Shown here: piece after piece, positions 48,593-57,706 of the stretch | Position numbering within the stretch: position 1 is the first letter of the stretch | Layout of the letters: every line of letters begins with the position of its first letter | NCBI RefSeq assembly: GCF_025561445.1 | Contig: NZ_CP095096.1 | Location: 2,273,822-2,337,821 of the forward strand | Reading direction: 5' to 3' | DNA: 64,000 nucleotides | Source of the DNA: Staphylococcus sp. IVB6181 | Lineage (GTDB): Bacteria; Bacillota; Bacilli; Staphylococcales; Staphylococcaceae | Made by a program: the position numbers and the translations under genes | Notes under the pieces: generated by a model | Database searches by the model: none | Told to the model about the DNA's origin: nothing | What the model saw: the letters and a program-made list of their open reading frames with translations, nothing else

Positions 48593-48648
48593 ACTCGTTA
48601 TAACTTCTTTCTTTTATTATAAACAAAAATAAGAATGGAGAGGTTAAT

Positions 48649-49527
48649 ATGGCCATGCATGATAAAACCAAATATGTACTTCTATCTTTTTCTATAACAA
48701 TCTTGCTTTGGGCTTCAGCATTTCCTGTAATCAAATTAGCGTTAGAAGACTTTAAAGCAGAAAACCTGTCAGCCTTGCGGTTAGTTATAGGTGCATTTCT
48801 TTTAATTATAATTGGTGTTATTAAACAAATTAAACTGCCAGAAAAAAGAGATTTACCTGTTATATTGCTACTTGGCTTTTGCGGATTTACTGTTTATCAT
48901 ACCGCACTAAGTTTTGGAGAACATTTTGTTAGTGCAGGTATAGCCAGTTTGTTAGTATCAACAACACCGATATTTTCAGCTATACTTGCGACTTTATTTC
49001 TAAAACACCATTTCTCAAAGTGGGCATGGTTTGGTTCGAGTGTTGCTTTTATAGGTGTAGCATTCATTTCATTAAGCAGCAAATCTGAATTAAAAGCTGC
49101 ATTACTAGGTATAATATTAGTTTTAGTTGCTTCCTTTGGAGAGAGTATTTATTTTGTTTTTCAATCTCGATTATTGAAGAAATACGGCTTTTTGCCTCTA
49201 ACTATTTATACAATCATCAGCGGTGCAATTTTTTCAGTGATCTTTTTACCTAGTGCATGTAACGATTTGTTTTCAGCAAGCACTTCATCCGTATTGTCTG
49301 TTTTGTATTTGGGAATATTTCCTACGGTTATTCCTTATATTGCCTTAGCTTATACAATTCAAGAAATCGGTGTTTCTGATGCGACTTTATCTTTATACTT
49401 AACACCAGCCGTATCTTTGTTATTAGCATATGTATTATTAGGAGAGATTCCAAACCTCATCGCATTAACAGGAGGAACTATTACACTCATCGGTGTAGGT
49501 ATTGCCTCAAAATATAGTTCTTCTTAG
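48649..49527 (+). CDS. EamA/DMT-family transporter
   Basis: A 292-residue membrane protein with about ten helices in two EamA domains (first: LLWASAFPVIKLALEDFKAENLSALRLVIGA; second from about residue 150). Such proteins export or import amino acids or related metabolites. The ATG follows GGAGAGG. It is divergent from the MocR gene, which most likely regulates it, suggesting an exporter for an amino acid or amine that MocR senses. Three bases after its TAG stop the second 113-bp repeat begins. AT-rich compared with core genes. Confidence 0.88.
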   Translation: MAMHDKTKYVLLSFSITILLWASAFPVIKLALEDFKAENLSALRLVIGAFLLIIIGVIKQIKLPEKRDLPVILLLGFCGFTVYHTALSFGEHFVSAGIASLLVSTTPIFSAILATLFLKHHFSKWAWFGSSVAFIGVAFISLSSKSELKAALLGIILVLVASFGESIYFVFQSRLLKKYGFLPLTIYTIISGAIFSVIFLPSACNDLFSASTSSVLSVLYLGIFPTVIPYIALAYTIQEIGVSDATLSLYLTPAVSLLLAYVLLGEIPNLIALTGGTITLIGVGIASKYSSS

Positions 49528-49530
49528 CTT

Positions 49531-49643
49531 ATATAAAATCAAAACGGGCGAGTTACGATAACTTATCATCGTGACTCACCCGTTTTTTTATCGTCTTCCC
49601 CCATGTTTAACGATAATTATTTAACTATATCTTTTAATTCATC
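49531..49643 (+). repeat. 113-bp direct repeat, copy 2
   Basis: Second copy of the repeat at 47039-47151. It starts with ATATAA, equal to the tail of the CHY gene, although no CHY gene precedes it here, and runs through a terminator into the last codons of sstD. This supports insertion of the MocR-EamA segment into a CHY-terminator-sstD junction. Confidence 0.95.
49541..49586. terminator. Bidirectional terminator in repeat copy 2
   Basis: Same hairpin as at 47049-47094. It serves the EamA gene (+) and sstD (-). Confidence 0.88.
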
Positions 49644-50645
49644 GATTTGTTTCATTGTTGTAGTTGTAGAACCTGATGCGAAGTACCAAAGTTTAGGATC
49701 TACTTCGTATACTTGGTCATCTTTGATAGCTTTAACGTTTTTAATTACGTCATTGCTTAATACTTGTTTTGCAGTAGATTTACCGCCGATAGCTTGACCG
49801 CGGTCCATCGCAATAATTACACCTGGATTTTTTTCGTTAACATATTCGTTTGTTACGTTTTGACCATGTGCACTTGCTTTAATTTTTTCATCTGCTGGTT
49901 TGAAACCTAATGTATTGTAAACTAAGCTTCCGAAACGTTCTTTAGGACCGAATGTTGATAATTCGCCTTCGTTCACTAATAAGTACATCACTGATTTGTC
50001 GAAGTCTTTCGTTTTAGCTTTCATGTCCGCAACTTTTTTATCTAATTTTTTGTTCAATTCTTTTGCTTTATCTTCTTTGTCATAGATTTTGCCTAAGTTT
50101 TCAGCGTTTTTCTTAACTGAATTCATGTAGTCTTTATCATCTGCACCAACATAAACTACTTTTGCTTTAGGTGCTGCTTTTTTGAATTCATCTAAATTCT
50201 TTTGGTTCGCTGTACGGTTTGAAATGAAGATTACTTCTGGTTTTGCTTGTGCAACTTTATCAAAGTTGACTTCTTTCAATGAACCTGTGTTTAAGTATTT
50301 TTCATCTTTAAATTCTTTTAAGAAATCTGGTAAAGTGCTGTTGTCTTCACCTTTAGGTGTTGCTTTTACTTTGTCTGCTACACCTAATGCTTTTAATGTA
50401 TCTAATGCACCGTAATCTAAAACAACTGCGTTTTTAGGATTAACAGGTACTTCTACAGTGTCTTTCACTTGTTTAGCATCGCTGCCTTTTGGATCTTTAC
50501 CGTTTAATTTATAACTATTTTCAATTTTTACTGTCTTTTTATCTGAAGTTCCTTTTTCTGAACTTTCTTTTTGATCACTGCCGTTACCGCAAGCAGCTAA
50601 TAAAAACATAACACTAACTAAAATAAATAAGCCTAATTTCTTCAT
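49617..50645 (-). CDS. sstD: Iron-siderophore-binding lipoprotein SstD
   Basis: A 342-residue substrate-binding lipoprotein of the class III (FecB/siderophore) type; lipobox LLAAC with Cys19. The SstD family, of the same length, binds catechol siderophores and catecholamine-iron. The stretches VVLDYGALDTLKALGV, PEVIFISNR and YFASGSTTTTMKQID fit the family. The ATG is preceded by AAAAGGAG. It is the last gene of sstABCD and is separated from sstC by 85 nt holding a hairpin (50688-50708). Its 3' end lies in the 113-bp repeat. Confidence 0.93.
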   Translation of the reverse strand: MKKLGLFILVSVMFLLAACGNGSDQKESSEKGTSDKKTVKIENSYKLNGKDPKGSDAKQVKDTVEVPVNPKNAVVLDYGALDTLKALGVADKVKATPKGEDNSTLPDFLKEFKDEKYLNTGSLKEVNFDKVAQAKPEVIFISNRTANQKNLDEFKKAAPKAKVVYVGADDKDYMNSVKKNAENLGKIYDKEDKAKELNKKLDKKVADMKAKTKDFDKSVMYLLVNEGELSTFGPKERFGSLVYNTLGFKPADEKIKASAHGQNVTNEYVNEKNPGVIIAMDRGQAIGGKSTAKQVLSNDVIKNVKAIKDDQVYEVDPKLWYFASGSTTTTMKQIDELKDIVK

Positions 50646-50687
50646 CTGTTTTTCTCCTTTTGGAATATTTTAGACCCCCGTCTCATA

Positions 50688-50708
50688 ATGCCGTAAAAAA
50701 ATCGGCAT
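50688..50708 (-). other. Hairpin between sstC and sstD
   Basis: ATGCCG/CGGCAT stem around a 9-nt A/T loop in the 85-nt gap. There is no T-tract behind it, so it is more likely an mRNA-stability or processing element than a terminator. Confidence 0.5.
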
Positions 50709-50730
50709 CACCCCTTTCAATAGTTCAATA

Positions 50731-51489
50731 TTAATCGTAGTAAAGACAGATTCTTTGACCTCGGATGCATTCAATTCGAACATCCATATCGTATAAATAT
50801 CTTAAAGTGCTTGGTTGAATCACTTCGTCTCTGACATCTGCTTTGACAATACGGCCGTCTTTCATTGCGACCACATCATCGGAATAACTAGAAGCGAAGT
50901 TGATATCATGCAAGACAATTACAATTGTTTTGCCGTAATCTCTGGTCAATGTTCTCAGTGTCTTCATAATGTCTACTGAGTATTTCATATCTAGGTTGTT
51001 CAGCGGTTCATCCAGCAAAATACATTCTGTATCTTGTGCAATTGTCATCGCAATGTAAGCACGCTGACGTTGTCCGCCAGAAAGTGTTTTAAGGTTGCGG
51101 TCTTTGATTTCTTGCAGCTGCAATAAATCTAAGGCTTGATTGATTTTTTCTTTATCTTCAGGCGTTAAACGTCCTTTAGAATATGGGAAACGGCCGAATG
51201 CGACAAGCTGTTCGACAGTAATATTCAATTCCGTGTGATTGGTTTGTTTCAGTACCGATAACTTTCTTGCGATTTCATTGCTTGTAAAGGTTTCTAATTG
51301 TTCATTTTCAAGCTGAATGTTACCAGTGTCCACATCGATTAATCGGCTGATTGCTGACAATAAAGTACTCTTGCCTGCCCCATTTGGACCGATTAATGAT
51401 GTCAGACGGCCTTTACGAATTTCGACATTAATATCGCTGAGAATCGGTTTATCATGAATAGACTTATTCAAATCTTGGACTTGTATCAT
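50731..51489 (-). CDS. sstC: Iron-siderophore ABC transporter ATP-binding protein SstC
   Basis: A 252-residue ABC ATPase of the FepC/FhuC type. GPNGAGKSTLL is Walker A, LSGGQRQRAYIAM the ABC signature, CILLDEPLNNLD Walker B, and the switch histidine lies in VLHDINFA. It powers uptake through SstA/SstB. Its ATG overlaps the sstB stop (ATGA), so translation is coupled. Confidence 0.95.
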   Translation of the reverse strand: MIQVQDLNKSIHDKPILSDINVEIRKGRLTSLIGPNGAGKSTLLSAISRLIDVDTGNIQLENEQLETFTSNEIARKLSVLKQTNHTELNITVEQLVAFGRFPYSKGRLTPEDKEKINQALDLLQLQEIKDRNLKTLSGGQRQRAYIAMTIAQDTECILLDEPLNNLDMKYSVDIMKTLRTLTRDYGKTIVIVLHDINFASSYSDDVVAMKDGRIVKADVRDEVIQPSTLRYLYDMDVRIECIRGQRICLYYD

Positions 51490-52448
51490 CGCACGTTCCT
51501 CCTTTTAATGAGTAAGTAAACAAAGTAACTGCCGCCGATCAGGTTGATTAATATACTGACCTCTGTTGTAGCTTCAAAGAGATGTTCTACAACCCATTCT
51601 GCTGTAAATAAACTGATCCAGCTTAAAAAGATAGTCGCCGGCAAGAGATATTTATGTTCAAACGTTTTCATAATTTCATGAGCAATATTCACAGTTAACA
51701 GACCTAAGAATGTAATGGGTCCTACCAGTGCTGTCGCAATAGCCGTCAGCAAAGCGACCATAATCATTAAAAGTCTCGTTACACGTGTATAATTCACACC
51801 TAAGTTCATTGCTTGTGCTTTTCCAAGCAACAATACATCTAAATAAGGCAATATCTTGATTGTAATGGCAATTAAAATAATCAGCACAATGCCGCCGATC
51901 AACACTAACTTTTCATTTGAAGCGTTAAAGTTTGCGAACATTGAACTTTGAACTGCCAAGAAATCTTCTGGATTAAGTACCAATTCGATAAACCCTGTAA
52001 TACTTCTGAAGAAGGTACCTAAAATTACCCCTATCAACAAAATAAAGTACACAGAGAAGTTGCCGTATTTAAAGACCCCTTGGAATAAAATCAGTGCGAA
52101 TATAATCATTGCGACAAGTGTTAATGCAAAGTTTAAATACAAGTTTGTCACTGCTATCGATTGAATGCCGAATATAAAAACTAGGACGACTTTCACAAAC
52201 ATATAGACCGCATCTAATCCCATCATCGAAGGTGTCAATAACCGGTTGACGGTAATCGCTTGGAAGATAATCACCGATGTACCGATTGCGGCACCGACTA
52301 AGACCATTAAAATCAGTTTTCTGATACGACTTTGAATCTGATAAGCAAAGATATCAAAATCGATACCTAAAACAAGGTATAAAGCGCCTGTAATCACAAC
52401 TACCGAAAATAAAATGAATAATTTAAGCTTCGTTTGTTTAAGACTCAT
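51486..52448 (-). CDS. sstB: Iron-siderophore ABC transporter permease SstB
   Basis: A 320-residue FecCD-type permease with about nine or ten helices. The family pattern GAAIGTSVIIFQAITVNRLLTPSMMGLDA is near residue 50 and GPITFLGLLTVNIAHEI near 240 (coupling helix to the ATPase). It forms a heterodimer with SstA. It overlaps sstA by 11 nt and sstC by 4 nt. Confidence 0.94.
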   Translation of the reverse strand: MSLKQTKLKLFILFSVVVITGALYLVLGIDFDIFAYQIQSRIRKLILMVLVGAAIGTSVIIFQAITVNRLLTPSMMGLDAVYMFVKVVLVFIFGIQSIAVTNLYLNFALTLVAMIIFALILFQGVFKYGNFSVYFILLIGVILGTFFRSITGFIELVLNPEDFLAVQSSMFANFNASNEKLVLIGGIVLIILIAITIKILPYLDVLLLGKAQAMNLGVNYTRVTRLLMIMVALLTAIATALVGPITFLGLLTVNIAHEIMKTFEHKYLLPATIFLSWISLFTAEWVVEHLFEATTEVSILINLIGGSYFVYLLIKRRNVR

Positions 52449-53409
52449 AGTTGCGGCTCCCTTTAAATAACATGATCAAGAAAATACATGTACCAAAGAC
52501 ACCAATCGTCAATCCGATATTGATTTCATAAGGATAGACAATCAAACGTCCGATAATGTCTGAAATCAAAACGAATATTGCGCCTAACACAGCAGTGTGC
52601 GGTAATGCATTTTTTAAATGGTCTCCTCTGTAAATGGAAACAATATTCGGAACAATCAGACCTAAAAACGGTAATGTTCCGACTGTCACGACGACTAAAG
52701 CTGTCATCGTTGCGGTAATTGTTAAGCCGAACATCATAACTCTTTCATAATTCACACCTAAGTTATGGCTGAAATCTTTGCCCATTCCGGCTATCGTGAA
52801 ATAATTAGCAAAAATATATGTAACAATAAGCAATGGAATACTGAGATACAGTACTTCATAACGGCCGCTTGTAATAATCGCAAAGTTTCCGTTCAACCAG
52901 TTGCCGATACTTTGAAGCGCATTGGTGCGCAAGGCAATAAAGGTCGTTAAACTTGAGATAATGCCGCCGATCATAATACCGAGCAGCGGGACAAAAATTA
53001 CATCTTTGAAGCGGATAATCTGTATTAATTTCATAAAGAAAAAAGTGCCGCCGATACTAAGTACCATGGCGAATAATAATTTAACTAATATGTGCGCTTG
53101 AGGAAAGAAAATCAACGCAATTAAAATACCTAACTTGGCCCATTCCATTGTTCCTGCGGTAGTTGGACTGACAAATTTATTCTGCATCATCTGTTGCATA
53201 ATCAATCCTGCAAGTGCTAATGAACTGCCGGAAATCACAATGCTGACTGTTCTAGGAATACGACTTGAAACGAGGATATTTTGCTGCTCTTGTGTTAAAT
53301 GAAAAATTTGAGTAATTGAAACCTGACTCACACCAACAAACAATGAAAGGACGGTTAAAATTAAAAAGAACACGACTAAAACCGGAAAACGCATAAGTTG
53401 CTGAACCAT
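52438..53409 (-). CDS. sstA: Iron-siderophore ABC transporter permease SstA
   Basis: A 323-residue FecCD-type permease. SSLALAGLIMQQMMQNKFVSPTTAGTMEWA near residue 60 and GTLPFLGLIVPNIVSIYRGDH near 245 are family signatures. It is the first gene of sstABCD. The operon promoter lies about 70-100 nt upstream with a Fur box downstream of the -10, so it should be induced under iron limitation. The ribosome site AAGGAAGG is rather far from the ATG; the start could be a codon or two different. Confidence 0.94.
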   Translation of the reverse strand: MVQQLMRFPVLVVFFLILTVLSLFVGVSQVSITQIFHLTQEQQNILVSSRIPRTVSIVISGSSLALAGLIMQQMMQNKFVSPTTAGTMEWAKLGILIALIFFPQAHILVKLLFAMVLSIGGTFFFMKLIQIIRFKDVIFVPLLGIMIGGIISSLTTFIALRTNALQSIGNWLNGNFAIITSGRYEVLYLSIPLLIVTYIFANYFTIAGMGKDFSHNLGVNYERVMMFGLTITATMTALVVVTVGTLPFLGLIVPNIVSIYRGDHLKNALPHTAVLGAIFVLISDIIGRLIVYPYEINIGLTIGVFGTCIFLIMLFKGSRNYES

Positions 53410-53451
53410 TCTGAAACCCTATCCTTCCTTTTATCTTTCTCTAATCTAATT

Positions 53452-53470
53452 GTAAATGATAATCGTTTTC
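53452..53470 (-). promoter_or_regulatory. Fur box of sstABCD
   Basis: GTAAATGATAATCGTTTTC matches 15 of 19 positions of the Fur consensus GATAATGATAATCATTATC; its core TGATAATCG is intact. It lies between the -10 element and the sstA start. Confidence 0.75.
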
Positions 53471-53480
53471 ACTTAAATCT

Positions 53481-53508
53481 ATTGTATCAGTTTATTGATT
53501 TTAATCAA
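53481..53508 (-). promoter_or_regulatory. Promoter of sstABCD
   Basis: On the minus strand TTGATT, 16-nt spacer, TACAAT, with the Fur box directly downstream. Confidence 0.6.
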
Positions 53509-53634
53509 TACTTTTTGTACATTTTCATAAAAATCCTTATTCAAAATTAGACTAAATACTATTAAAAGTTGTATAATATCTCCTCATTTTTCTAATAACA
53601 CTTACCTTAGTTGAAAATCTCTAATTTTAGGAAA

Positions 53635-53681
53635 ACAAAAAACACTGAACCTAAACTGTGAAAACAGTCAGATTCAGTGTT
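53635..53681 (-). terminator. Terminator of nrdIEF
   Basis: On the minus strand AACACTGAA...TTCAGTGTT with an inner CTG/CAG stem, followed by TTTTG, just after the nrdF stop. Confidence 0.87.
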
Positions 53682-53691
53682 TGTCATTCAA

Positions 53692-54666
53692 TTACTCTTC
53701 ATCATCGAAAATGAAATCTTCGTCACGCAACGCTTCTACATTCAATGCTAATGTATAGCCGTCACCTTTAACTGAGAAGAAGTCATGGTTCTTCGTAGAA
53801 GTATCTAAGGCATTTTCAATAATCGGGTTGAACTCGCGTTCTTCAAAGTAAGGTTCGAAACCTAAGTTAGATAACGCTTTGTTTCCGTTGTAACGTACAT
53901 AGTTTAATACGTCATCTGTTAAACCGATTTGATCATAAAGCGAATGTGTATAAGACACTTCGTTTTTGTATAATTCATCTAATAATTTATACATTTCTTG
54001 GTCCGCACGCTGCTTTTCATTTTCTGAGAGTTCATTACGCATATGTTGTGCATCTAAGCCTGTGAATACCCCGTGAATCGATTCATCTAATAGAATTTTA
54101 CGGATAATTTCACCAGATGTTGTCATGCGTCCTTGACCTGCAAGGAAAAGCGGATAATAGAATCCAGAGTAGAATAAGAATGTTTCTAAGAATACACTGG
54201 ACACACGTGCCATATATTGATCATAAACAGAGGCATCTTTTGTCCATAGTTTATGATAGTTGCCTACGATTTTATCAGATTTGAATTTCAAATGCGGTTC
54301 TTCCAACACCCATTTATCTAATAAATAATTTGTTTCGCTTGATGGTAAAAGTGTTGTAAAGATATGAGAATAACTTTTCGCATGGATTTGCTCCATCATT
54401 CCCATAAATGAGTAAACTGCTTTTTTACGTAAATCTTTAGTGTGCATCATGACTAAAGGCATACCATCGTCAGCTTGGTGTGTATCTAATCCTGTTAAGC
54501 CGGCCAATGCCTTTTTGAAAGTATCTTGTTCTTCTGGTGTTAAAGTTTTCCAGCTTGCAATATCTTTAGATACTTTAAATTCCGTTTCTACCCACATTTG
54601 GGAGATGTTTTGTCGCCAAAACATATTCGTCATGTCTTCTTGCGTGTTCCAATTGACAGCGATCAT
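53692..54666 (-). CDS. nrdF: Ribonucleoside-diphosphate reductase class Ib, beta subunit
   Basis: A 324-residue NrdF carrying the dimanganese/diiron-tyrosyl radical cofactor. Metal ligands are in LDTHQADDG, EQIHAKSYSHIF and ILLDESIHGVF; the C-terminal tail DEDFIFDDEE interacts with NrdE. The start MIAVNWNTQ is chosen by homology; the frame opens six codons earlier, where ATG is closer to no better ribosome site. It follows nrdE after 116 nt with a perfect hairpin between them. Confidence 0.95.
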   Translation of the reverse strand: MIAVNWNTQEDMTNMFWRQNISQMWVETEFKVSKDIASWKTLTPEEQDTFKKALAGLTGLDTHQADDGMPLVMMHTKDLRKKAVYSFMGMMEQIHAKSYSHIFTTLLPSSETNYLLDKWVLEEPHLKFKSDKIVGNYHKLWTKDASVYDQYMARVSSVFLETFLFYSGFYYPLFLAGQGRMTTSGEIIRKILLDESIHGVFTGLDAQHMRNELSENEKQRADQEMYKLLDELYKNEVSYTHSLYDQIGLTDDVLNYVRYNGNKALSNLGFEPYFEEREFNPIIENALDTSTKNHDFFSVKGDGYTLALNVEALRDEDFIFDDEE

Positions 54667-54744
54667 CAAAGTGCATTTCCCCATTCTTGATTTTTAATTT
54701 AGCTCGTTTAATTTCCGTTTAATTTTCGCAGTATAACTTATGTA

Positions 54745-54768
54745 GAGACAACCTATTCAGGTTGTCTC
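54745..54768 (-). other. Perfect hairpin between nrdE and nrdF
   Basis: GAGACAACCT/AGGTTGTCTC, 10-bp perfect stem with a 4-nt loop and no T-tract (TACATAAG follows on the minus strand). It probably stabilises or processes the mRNA, giving different NrdE and NrdF amounts. Confidence 0.6.
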
Positions 54769-54782
54769 ACTTTCTTTCTCTA

Positions 54783-56888
54783 TTAGATAGCGCAGCTTGT
54801 ACATTCTTCTACGCTTAATAATTTGTTACGTGTATAATAAAGTGATTTTAGACCTTTATGATGTGCATAGACATATAAACGTGCTAATTCACGTGTAGAA
54901 ATTTCTGAGTTGACGTAAAGGATTGTTGAGATACCTTGGTCAACGTGTTGTTGAATCGTTGCTACTAAATCAATCAAACGCATTTGATCTGTGTTGAATG
55001 CTGATTTATAGTACCACATTGTTTGCGGTGATAAGAACGGCATTGGATAGAATGTTTCAGAGTTGCCGTACGTACGACGTTCGATTTGGTCTACAATCGG
55101 CATAACTGAACTTGTCGCATTTTGAACGTATGAAATACTTTGTGTCGGTGCAATCGCTAGACGGTAAGCATGGTATAAACCATATTGTTTAACGTCTTCT
55201 GCTAATGCTTTCCAATCTTCTGCAGTCGGAATTTCCAAGCCTTCAAATAATGCTTTTACTTTTTCATATTCAGGAACGATATCTTCTTTTGTATATTTAT
55301 CAAAATATTTACCGCTCGCATAATCTGATTTATCAAAGTCTTGATAAGCTTCGCCGCGTTCTTTAGCTGTTTGCATAGAACGTTCGATTGAGTAATAGTT
55401 CATCATCATGAAGAATACGTTCGCAAAGTCTTTTGCTTCTTCTGATTCATAGCCGATTTGATTTTTCGCAAGATAACCATGCAAGTTCATTACGCCTAAA
55501 CCGACTGAATGCAATTCGCTGTTTGCTTTACGTACACCTGGCGCGTTTTGGATATCCGCTTCATCGCTGACAACTGTCAATGCATCCATACCTGTGTGTA
55601 CAGAGTCTCTGAATTTGCCTGATTCCATTACGTTCACGATGTTAAGTGAACCTAAGTTACAAGAAATATCGCGTTTGATTTCATCTTCAACACCGTAGTC
55701 ATTGATGATTGAAGTTTCTTGTAATTGGAAGATTTCAGTACATAAGTTACTCATTTTGATTTGGCCGATATTTGAATTGGCATGTACTTTGTTTGCGTTA
55801 TCTTTAAACATTAAATAAGGATAACCTGATTGCAATTGTGTTTGCGCAATTGTATTCAACATTTCGCGCGCATCTTTTTTGCGTTTTAAGATGTTAGGGT
55901 TCTCAACCATTTCATCATAATATTTATCTAAATCGATATCATCTAATGTTACGCCGTATTCGTTATATACAGTGTGCGGCGCAAACATATAGAAGTCTTT
56001 GCCTTCTTTAGCAAGTTCGAAGAATTTAGCAGGCACAATTAAACCTGTTGAAATTGTTGATAAACGGATGTCTTCGTCTGCGTTTACTTTTTTAGTATCT
56101 AAGAACTCTTCAACATCATAGTGGAAGATATTAAGGTAAACCGCACCTGCACCTGGTCTTTGACCTAATTGGTCTGCATAGCTGAAGCCGCCTTCAAGTG
56201 ATTTCGCAACAGGCAATACGCCTTTTGCGACACCTTTGATGCCTTTGATTGCTTCGCCGCGTGCACGAAGTTTAGATAAGTTGATCGCTACACCGCCGCC
56301 GATTTTACTTAATTGTTTTGCTGTTGAATCAATAAAGTTGATAGAGTTCAAGCTGTCATCTACTTCTAATAAGAAACATGAAACTAATTCGCCGCGACGT
56401 GCACGTCCTGCGTTTAAGAATGTAGGTGTTGCAGGTTGGTAGCGTTGTTCAATCATTGATGAGATAAATTGTTTAGCTTGTGCTTTGTCGCCATCCGCTA
56501 AATAAAGTGCAACAATTGTAACGTGCTGCGAATAGTCTTCAAGATATTGCTTTTTATCATTTGTTTTCAAAGCATAGTCTTTGAAGAATTTGCTTGCTGA
56601 CATATAGCTTGCAAATTCGAATGGAATACTGCGTGCATATTCAGTAATTTCTTCTAAATCTGCTTCGCTGTATTGTTTGAATACATCTACATAAAAGTCA
56701 TTATCTACAAGATAGTGCAAACGTTCGATTTCTGTATCGAAATAAATCGTATGATCTTTGATTTCTTCTAAATAAACCGCTAAAGCTTCTTGGTCTTTTT
56801 CTAAGTTGAAGAAACCATCTTCTTTACGCTTTGTAACCTCGTTATTTAATTCAATATGATTGTACTGCTTTTCGTTCATAGTCTTCAT
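54783..56888 (-). CDS. nrdE: Ribonucleoside-diphosphate reductase class Ib, alpha subunit
   Basis: A 701-residue NrdE, the catalytic subunit that reduces ribonucleoside diphosphates. The redox cysteines are in [22 protein letters not shown] holds the thiyl-radical Cys and Glu; the paired C-terminal cysteines are [28 protein letters not shown] is the family signature. ATG at 56888 is preceded by AAGGTGGGG and gives the S. aureus length. It overlaps the end of nrdI by 38 nt. Confidence 0.96.
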   Translation of the reverse strand: MKTMNEKQYNHIELNNEVTKRKEDGFFNLEKDQEALAVYLEEIKDHTIYFDTEIERLHYLVDNDFYVDVFKQYSEADLEEITEYARSIPFEFASYMSASKFFKDYALKTNDKKQYLEDYSQHVTIVALYLADGDKAQAKQFISSMIEQRYQPATPTFLNAGRARRGELVSCFLLEVDDSLNSINFIDSTAKQLSKIGGGVAINLSKLRARGEAIKGIKGVAKGVLPVAKSLEGGFSYADQLGQRPGAGAVYLNIFHYDVEEFLDTKKVNADEDIRLSTISTGLIVPAKFFELAKEGKDFYMFAPHTVYNEYGVTLDDIDLDKYYDEMVENPNILKRKKDAREMLNTIAQTQLQSGYPYLMFKDNANKVHANSNIGQIKMSNLCTEIFQLQETSIINDYGVEDEIKRDISCNLGSLNIVNVMESGKFRDSVHTGMDALTVVSDEADIQNAPGVRKANSELHSVGLGVMNLHGYLAKNQIGYESEEAKDFANVFFMMMNYYSIERSMQTAKERGEAYQDFDKSDYASGKYFDKYTKEDIVPEYEKVKALFEGLEIPTAEDWKALAEDVKQYGLYHAYRLAIAPTQSISYVQNATSSVMPIVDQIERRTYGNSETFYPMPFLSPQTMWYYKSAFNTDQMRLIDLVATIQQHVDQGISTILYVNSEISTRELARLYVYAHHKGLKSLYYTRNKLLSVEECTSCAI

Positions 56889-57252
56889 ATAATTGCCCCA
56901 CCTTATCATTAAACTCTTCTACATCTTTCTTTGTACCTTGTACTTCAAACTTCATTAATAGCGGAACGAAATATTCTCGTGAAATGGTTTCGCTGGCTTT
57001 CGCAAAGTTTTGGCCCCAGTTGCGATTACCGCTTCCAACAACACCTCTGATCATATTTCCGTTATTTTTCAAAAATGTTTTAACTACATCTGGCACTTCT
57101 CCAAAACCAATTGTACTAGTGACCAATATATAAGGTTCATCAACGCGCACTTCTGCACAGTTGTCATTTGTAATTTCTAAAGTATTCTCAAATTCAGTTC
57201 TTCCTATAAATCGTCTGACGTTACCAGTAAATGAAAAATATACTACCTTCAT
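56851..57252 (-). CDS. nrdI: Flavodoxin-like NrdI
   Basis: A 133-residue flavodoxin-like protein that helps build the Mn-tyrosyl radical of Nrd[16 protein letters not shown] is the FMN phosphate loop, and [17 protein letters not shown] and [14 protein letters not shown] are further FMN contacts. The ATG at 57252 has GCGGGTGA upstream; the frame opens 14 codons earlier without support. It is first in nrdIEF and lies behind an unusually long leader with two NrdR boxes at its promoter. Confidence 0.95.
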   Translation of the reverse strand: MKVVYFSFTGNVRRFIGRTEFENTLEITNDNCAEVRVDEPYILVTSTIGFGEVPDVVKTFLKNNGNMIRGVVGSGNRNWGQNFAKASETISREYFVPLLMKFEVQGTKKDVEEFNDKVGQLYEDYERKAVQSY

Positions 57253-57324
57253 TGAATCACCCGCTTTCTTATAAAGAACGCGCTCACTCGTCACATAGCG
57301 TCATGCACTTTCTTTCTCATAATT

Positions 57325-57395
57325 AAAAAACATGCCAGGCTGCCTTGCTGGTATTGCTGTATCTTAAAGGAGATGTTGTGACTGCTGCATGTTTT
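57325..57395 (-). terminator. Terminator-like hairpin in the nrdIEF leader
   Basis: On the minus strand AAAACATGC and GCATGTTTT pair perfectly over 9 bp around a 51-nt insert, and the second arm runs into TTTTTTAA. It lies 70-140 nt before the nrdI start, where it could attenuate transcription. Confidence 0.45.
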
Positions 57396-57675
57396 AATTT
57401 GATTTCGATATGTTAATGCATTGATCCTTAACACTACATGTTGTGTTGAGATGATTTTATTCACACTACTGGGCTTTCTCTTTCTTGATAGAGTAAAGCT
57501 TTTGCTTGTTATACCTGTATACTGCATATCCTCTTGCAATCACAGGGTTGTATGCCTTTTCTTAAATGAGCAGAAATATCAGGTTAAACCCCTAACCTGT
57601 ATTCTGTTCTTTCAAGTTATGTGTGAAATTGCCAAAAAGAAGTGAAATATTATTTTCATTATTTTGGGTTCAACC

Positions 57676-57689
57676 ACAATATATAGTGT
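57676..57689 (-). promoter_or_regulatory. NrdR box 1
   Basis: On the minus strand ACACTATATATTGT, matching the NrdR box consensus. It overlaps the -10 element of the nrd promoter. Confidence 0.75.
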
Positions 57690-57706
57690 TGGCTTTCGTT
57701 CTTCAA
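57678..57706 (-). promoter_or_regulatory. Promoter of nrdIEF
   Basis: On the minus strand TTGAAG, 17-nt spacer, TATATT; the -10 lies in NrdR box 1 and the -35 touches box 2. Confidence 0.65.

Noticed and set aside
57291-57539. 82-codon frame on the minus strand upstream of nrdI
   Set aside because: TTG start without clear ribosome site, no recognisable domain, and it spans the leader hairpins; treated as untranslated leader.
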